Of a stretch of DNA of 64,000 bases, positions 58,345 to 64,000 are shown piece after piece. Under the pieces are notes generated by a model. It ran no database searches, had not been told where the DNA came from, and saw nothing but the letters and a program-made list of their open reading frames with translations. The position numbers were made by a program, and so were the translations under genes. Every line of letters starts with the position of its first letter. The stretch's first letter is position 1. Source of the DNA: Magicicada septendecula (Eukaryota; Arthropoda; Insecta; Hemiptera; Cicadidae); the NCBI GenBank assembly GCA_034769895.1, contig CM068367.1, positions 705,406,885 through 705,470,884 on the forward strand, given 5' to 3'.

Positions 58345-60479
58345 TGTAACGTTACATAACCCAGTCCCAATAAATGATAACTTAATTATACTACCATAAA
58401 GGTCAGAAATGGGTAAACTATAACTAGCTATAAATTAAGTTATATCACTAAACACTATAAACTATATTGAAGTGATATACAGTGACAAGTGAGTTATAGT
58501 GTACCCAGTGCGTAAATAAGTGAATGTGAAGGGAACTTCTTACAGACTTGTGCTGTAGATGTAGGAATTATGGATTATAATAGTAGACTGTGATGCTACT
58601 AACTAATTATGTATTTTGTTTAGTTATTGTATGATTTATATTGTGTAGGCAACTAAAATTTAGTACCTATGTTTAATTTTATATTTAATAAAATAATTAT
58701 GTTATTATATAAGATAACCCAGGGTTAAAAAATAAAAGAGTTAAATATAAGATGACAATAAAAAATAAAATAATACTGTAGGAGGAAAATGGCAGAAGAA
58801 AATAGTGCAGTGTAAGAATACTGTAAGAGATTAATAAATAATATATAAATTCATTTAAAGTTAAAAATAATATTAAAGACTTATATCTAAAGTTATAAGA
58901 AAATAAACGAAAAACTGTTATATAAATCAAATTGGAAAATAAACCAAAATTAAAAAGAATTATTTTTCTATAAATCATAAATAAATTTATAATAATTAAA
59001 AACAGCCTATATACTCAAAAGTAAATAGCAGCACCAATAAAAAATGATATAGAAATTATGTGTTACTAAGAGTAACAGAATAACAACATATTGATTGTTT
59101 AATCGAAAAAGAGATTGAAAACCGTTCGGTTGAAAAAAGTGATGAGACCAAAATTGTATTAAAAAACCATTGAAAACATTTGGAAACAGTACAAAATTAT
59201 AACAAAATTAACTCACAGTATCCACATTATGTCCAACTCCTTTAGATATCAAATATAACTTGCTTTACCCATTAACAAAGTGTTAAAAACCTTTTCAAGA
59301 TCAGGCCTAGCCAAGCCGCGCTTCGAGTTTTTAACGAGATTGTATCTGATAGACATTGATGAAATTACAAAACAACTAGGACGACCACACGAGAAACCGC
59401 TTCACGCAAGTAAGAACTTCGAGGAAAGAGGTAATATAAACATTTCTTTTAATATTTAACCAAGAAAACCTCAAATCAAATCGTTGTGCAGTTCAGAAAT
59501 TTCTAAAAATGTTGTCATGTGTTTAATAAAAACATAATCTGCACTCTCGCGGACAAATCCGGAACTACGTACTACGAAAATAAACAAAAATTCGAAATTG
59601 ATTATTTTTATCTTGTAAAGCGTAGTATATAATTATCCATTTCTGACCATCTCATAACACAAAGAACTTACCCTTAACCCTGGGGAAATAAATAAAACGA
59701 ATTATATGTTGATTGATGTTTAATTAAAGATAAAATTGTAAAATCATTAAAAACCAGATTTTATGATAATTTCATGTTTACCCAATTAAATCGATATAAT
59801 GAATTAGTGATTGAAAGGATCGATTGTAATATTTGTATATTGGCAGAAGAGGAAATCAATATTATACAAATAAATACTATTAATATTTTATGTTGAATAA
59901 TAAAATGTGTCTTTTTTTATTGTAGAGGGTAGTTGTGGTAGATTTCAGTAAGCTAAGAAGAGGACTATCCATCAGGTAGTATTACTGAACAGTGTCGTTT
60001 GGTTAACCTAACATTTGGAGATTAATGTCAAAATCAGCTGATCTTATGAACGGCGAATATTTGAAAAAATAAGAAATTGTCTACTCCGGGTGTAAACACA
60101 TTGTACTCGCTCTCTCTTCCAAATAAGATTAAACAACTTCCTTAATCTCTACCAAATCACACACACACTCGATTTCTGTTTCATTTGGGTAACATTACAA
60201 TCCGATTTATTTCAACATTAATACTTATAATTCATAAGTGGCGATCGCTAAGAGGTAATCTGACCGCTCCGAGACTGTCAAAAGACGGACATCACACCTT
60301 ATTAAAGATTATGTTACAAAAATGATGAACTAACATTGGGGCTGAATTAACTATAAACCCGTAATTGTAATACAATCTTAGAGAGGTCGAAACCTTTGAT
60401 ACCCGCGGTACGTTACAGAATGACGCATACAACGTGGGGCATATAATATAACTCTACTATACCTCATAGAGATTACGTT

Positions 60480-60482
<3 letters not shown>
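58345..60482. repeat. Candidate solo LTR, about 2.1 kb
   Basis: It starts TGTAACGTTACAT and ends ATTACGTTACA, short inverted ends with TG...CA. Both sides are AT dinucleotide repeats (left to 58344, right 60483-60517), as expected if it inserted in an (AT)n tract and duplicated a few bases. No PBS, polypurine tract or pol is adjacent. TGTAACGT is also the start of the element A LTR. The orientation is not determined, and it could be another kind of TIR element. Confidence 0.4.

Positions 60483-60517
<35 letters not shown>
60483..60517. repeat. (AT)n microsatellite
   Basis: About 17 AT units directly after the LTR-like end. Confidence 0.9.
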
Positions 60518-60519
<2 letters not shown>

Positions 60520-61471
60520 ATTACTATTATAATGTGGTATAGTTTTTTCTTATATTTTGAACATTTATTTATAATTTGTAATAGCAGATAGTGACTTGTG
60601 ATATATTCCCATTCTAATCTAAAATCATTTCTGTAGAGAAACAATTTTGAAAAGAAGCTGCTCACGAACCAAGTTTGTGTTCACCAAGTCTGTGAACGTA
60701 TTGATGTACTGTGAAATAGTGATGGAGATTGTTCTCCAGTCGTGTCAAGTAACGTTAGTACATATCAATACAAAATGTATTTCTTAAAAACTGATCAAAA
60801 GAAGTTACTATATACTCAAAATGATATTTAAATTGTAACATAATAGATTATGAGGATGGTCCAAACTCCTTTGGTCCCTTAGAAATGGTATCTAGGTGAG
60901 AGGATATGCAGTCAACTAAATGATGGTTGAATGTTCCTACATAACCTGTTGTTTGTTTCCACTTACGTTAAGTGAGGATGTTGGGAATTGTCCAGACTGT
61001 ATGAATGTTGTTGTCATCTGTCTCATCCATTTGAAGGGGCCAAACATAAAAGGTATTATGTCCATCAGTATTATTAAGACATCCTTTGTAACCTAGTGGT
61101 ACATCATAGCAAAATTTCATATAGGCCTATTTTTTTAATGTCATTGTTTGGTGGCCAGTATTCCAAACCTATAATAATTTGGGTACAGTCGTCACTTTAA
61201 AACATCCGATTTGCATCTCCTTCTACAACTATTTTCTTAGTGTTGTTAAAACTCTTGCTTTAGATTGTTTGAAAATGGTTTATTTCCATAGTTATGACTT
61301 TCTCACAAGTTAGGTCACCACCATGAGTATCAAAAATAGGTATCTTTTAATTTCGTACTAAGATACGGCTCATTAGCTACAACTCTTAAATTACAATAAT
61401 AGCCTATAATTTTAAGTGTGTGTGTGTGTGTGTGGTATTTGGACAAGTTTTAATAATTGTGTGTAATATAG
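60518..61471. other. AT-rich region upstream of the WD40 exon
   Basis: No coding frame supported. Short GT microsatellite at about 61418-61434. It ends in a splice-acceptor-like TAATATAG. Confidence 0.45.
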
Positions 61472-61554
61472 GTAGTAAAATGCAGCAGGAAGGGAAACCC
61501 AAGTTCCTGAAATTTCATCAGGGCAGTGTACGTGGTGTAGCATTTAGCCCAAGG
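61472..61554 (+). CDS. Exon of a WD40-repeat protein (probable host gene)
   Basis: An 83-bp exon candidate between an acceptor (TAATATAG, ending 61471) and a consensus donor (CCAAGG|GTAAGT, 61554/61555). It encodes MQQEGKPKFLKF followed by HQGSVRGVAFSPR, the first strand pair of a WD40 blade (GH-like His, then SVxGVAFSP). The donor falls between codons (phase 0). An ATG at 61480 could be the initiator or internal. No following WD40 exon was found before 64000, so the gene would continue with a large intron to the right. WD40 propellers are protein-interaction scaffolds. The specific gene was not identified. Confidence 0.55.
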
Positions 61555-61586
61555 GTAAGTAAATAATTAAGACTTATAAAATAGTT

Positions 61587-61797
61587 ATAATGTAATAATA
61601 ATAAGAACAGCAACAACAATGATGATAATAATTGGTAAAACTAATTGTTCAGATTGTTTAATTTCATTTATAGAAACATAAAAAAACAAAATGTAATAAT
61701 AATAAGAACAGCAACAACAATGATGATAATAATTGGCAAGATTGTAAAACTAATTGTTCAGATTGTTTAATTTCATTTATAGAAACATAAAAAAACA
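61587..61797. repeat. Tandem duplication of about 102-110 bp
   Basis: The unit with AGAACAGCAACAACAATGAT and TTTAATTTCATTTATAGAAA occurs twice in direct orientation (about 61587-61688 and 61689-61797). The second has an 8-bp addition (GATTGTAAAA region). It lies within the presumed intron after the WD40 exon. Confidence 0.85.
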
Positions 61798-63586
61798 AAC
61801 TGTTCAGAAACCGAATGGTTATTGTAAGTTTCATTAGTTAATTTTGAGTCTCCAGTTGGATTATTCTGTATTACCAGAAAACTCTTCAGCATTATTCTGA
61901 CTGTTACTGATGATTTAAATCTTTCAGCAAAACACAGATTGTCAATTTGAGAGTACAATAGAATGTAGAAAATTGTCTTAAAACCAAACAAAATAATACT
62001 TCATTCAGGTTGAAAACCAATTAAAATTATAAACTGTGGTTCAACATCAACAGGGTAATGTTGATCTGAAATTATTTGACAGGTTATAAAAAAAAATCTC
62101 ATTTCTATATCTTGATTATTATGATCCACTAAAAAACTGTTAAATCTTTCTCAACTGATTAGTTGGTTTAAAAAAAAATTAAATTTATTTGCATTGGAGT
62201 ATTTTTAAATTTTAGTGCCAATCATTTACCATAATACTGCTGCCAACCTGAATTGTGGAGGTGTACCATTACGAGTTTCAAATATAGGCCCCACGGTCAT
62301 TAATGCTATTAATTAGAGTTCCAACACATTTTAATTTTTCTTAACATTCATTTATTATCATTTTGATATTTATAGAAATTGACTTAAAACTTTAAGAACA
62401 ATTAAAATCATCAGTTACATCGACTGACCCGGCTAAGAGACAATCTCAGTGTTCAACGTTGGTAGCATTCGCTCAGTACCAAAATACGTTAAAAAAGGCA
62501 AACCGTGGAATTACGGTTATACATTTATAAAGGTTCTTTTGACCATGAATTAGTTTAGAAAATATCTATTAATAAGAACAAAACGTAACAAGAGGTTAAT
62601 GACTATTGTTATTGACTTAAATCTATAGAAAAAAAAATAAAATTATAAAGTTCGGATTAGCCATAAGTGGACAGTACCACGTTTGGTTAAGTTGCTTTTT
62701 TAAAGCGTTATATTTGAATAAAAACAATTAATTCATTTAAAATAATTCATGAGAATAGTGAATAGTATTTGTTATTAAACTTGGGAAAGTGATTAAAATA
62801 GTTTCCAGTGTTTACTGAAATTCAAAAGGTTTGAAAAATTTTCTGAGTTCGGTATAGTACACTATTAGTTAAAAAAAATCACTATACTTCCTTTTAGTGC
62901 TTTACTTCTTGATAGCACTTTAATATTTTATTCTTTTTGTAATCACAGCCTATGTGCACACACTGCGAAAAAGGATTCACATGAAATAAGGTTAACTTGA
63001 TTTGTTTACTCCCGACCTAACCTTAAATTCACTTTTTTAGGTTAGCAACTTCAGTCAGCTCTATGGCGTTACTTTTGCATTGTTGCTTGTCTTGGGCAGC
63101 GTGGTTTCTCCGTGAAGATATTGTGATGGACTGTGTCTTGCATTTGGTCCGAATTTGGCTTCGAGTGTTTAATGATCATTGCTGATTGGTAAATTCTCCC
63201 AATTTACGTACTCCTTCGGAATCTCTCAGCAAAACAGAAGTGCACAGCGCGTCTTTTGTAGGTGTCAAGATTATGGAAAATTGGTTTACAATATGTAGCC
63301 CACGGGATCATAAACTAACAAATCTTTATAATTCCAATTATTCCTTAGTCTCTACTCTAATTTACATTTCAACATCACCATCCAACTGCAATTGTCGATC
63401 TGAACATTTTGGTATCCCACACTATAGGTTTTCGTTCAGTCGTTAAATACTGTTATTTTTAAACATTGGTTTTCTTTACAAATTTTATATAAAATATTAA
63501 TTATTATGACTTATATACCTAATTATAATAACAAAATTGGTAATTACTCACTATATATTGTGATTTACATTATTTATAATAATTAA
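61798..63586. other. AT-rich region, presumed intron
   Basis: No supported coding exon. The frame at 63186-63446 has no recognisable domain. A slightly GC-richer stretch near 63050-63180 was checked and shows no clear exon with splice sites. Confidence 0.4.
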
Positions 63587-63849
63587 GAGGAGCCTCCAGG
63601 TGGTCTAGTGGCTAACGCGGGCGATTGATGCGCTCGTGGTCCCGGGTTCAATTCCCGGCGGAGGTTCCGTACGGCGTGCACTCAGCGTCGTGAGGTAAAC
63701 TGAGTAGGCGCTGAGATAACAGCGCCGCCTCCTGGCTGTGAATACCGCAACTAGCGGCTGGTGGCGCGTAGTACTAGCCATACACCGTCACACTAACACA
63801 AAAGCCACGCGGTACGCCTTGGTCCTTAACAGACTGTTGAGCGGAGGTT
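63587..63849 (+). mobile_element. tRNA-derived SINE
   Basis: Flanked by a perfect 16-bp direct repeat TATTTATAATAATTAA (63571-63586 and 63850-63865). The first about 80 bases fold as a tRNA: acceptor GGAGCCTC/GAGGTTCC, an A-box TGGTCTAGTGG, an anticodon stem GGGCG/CGCTC with loop ATTGATG, and a B-box GGTTCAATTCC. These are the internal RNA polymerase III promoter elements. A GC-rich body unrelated to tRNA follows. The unit ends in GAGCGGAGGTT with no A-tail. The 3' end repeats GCGGAGGTT from the end of the tRNA head. Confidence 0.88.
63590..63668 (+). promoter_or_regulatory. tRNA-like head with Pol III A and B boxes
   Basis: A cloverleaf-capable head of the SINE. The loop places TGA in the anticodon position, but position 32 is A and 37 is T, and no CCA or long variable arm is present, so it is a SINE promoter and not a working tRNA gene. 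Confidence 0.7.
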
Positions 63850-63865
63850 TATTTATAATAATTAA

Positions 63866-64000
63866 TAGTATCAGGATATGCTAAAAATCATATTCGGCTT
63901 TCTAGGCCTACTCAAATCTGATTACATGACACTATACTTTTCCTTATTATACAAACATTACTTCATTACCTGATTATATAAGTAACTACAATTGTTCCTG
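63866..64000. other. AT-rich flank with no feature
   Basis: Nothing recognisable between the SINE target duplication and the end of the window. Confidence 0.5.

Noticed and set aside
63590..63668. Functional tRNA gene (TGA in anticodon position)
   Set aside because: Atypical anticodon loop, no serine-type long variable arm, continuous with a SINE body and enclosed by a target duplication.
1..64000. CRISPR arrays, rRNA genes and bacterial-type operons
   Set aside because: Repeats here are transposon, satellite or microsatellite type with no regularly spaced short repeats and unique spacers; composition and introns are eukaryotic.

Overview
This is a window of animal nuclear DNA, most likely from an arthropod and probably an insect. 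It is strongly AT-rich, has no bacterial-style operons, contains spliceosomal-type introns, and is built almost entirely from transposable elements. I cannot name the species from sequence alone. The only plausible host coding sequence is one short WD40-type exon at 61472-61554 (+).

Layout. 1-9917 holds a minus-strand LTR retrotransposon in tandem (LTR, internal region, LTR, internal region; unit about 5.78 kb). Its only sizeable coding region is Gag-like: there is no reverse transcriptase, protease or integrase. It sits in the gag of a second LTR element (9918-about 11480), which a 401-bp hAT-type MITE (10682-11082) has also interrupted. 11480-15490 is featureless AT-rich DNA. 15495-17520 carries decayed Merlin (IS1016-like) transposase copies, one hit by a short retroposon. 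17625-21885 is a complete hAT-like transposon with terminal inverted repeats. Its transposase is broken only by single-base slips, and its leader carries a 917-bp palindromic MITE with a perfect 8-bp target duplication. 21886-28170 is mostly unassigned AT-rich DNA with local duplications.

28180-37659 holds a zinc-finger transposase remnant, a BED-finger hAT pseudogene with one intron (31975-34047), and a FLYWCH/MULE-like relic (34742-35047 and 36797-36990) split by a Penelope-like element (PLE, 35048-36789).

37.7-56.5 kb is one very large inverted repeat: arms of about 3.5 kb of unique-type and satellite-type sequence around a spacer of about 1.15 kb. The left arm was later invaded by a 7.6-kb head-to-head PLE complex (39270-46850, 12-bp target duplication). 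The right arm was invaded by a 957-bp MITE (51103-52059, 8-bp duplication) and a 5'-truncated LINE (54491-56207, poly-A tail, 13-bp duplication). Each arm keeps the empty site for the insertions of the other, which orders the events. The PLE family encodes reverse transcriptase plus a GIY-YIG endonuclease and carries four copies of a hammerhead-ribozyme-like motif in its pseudo-LTRs.

56.6-64 kb has a candidate 2.1-kb solo LTR (58345-60482), the WD40 exon, a short tandem duplication, and a tRNA-derived SINE (63587-63849) with a perfect 16-bp target duplication. The genes do not form a host pathway. They are the replication machinery of unrelated mobile elements nested in one another.
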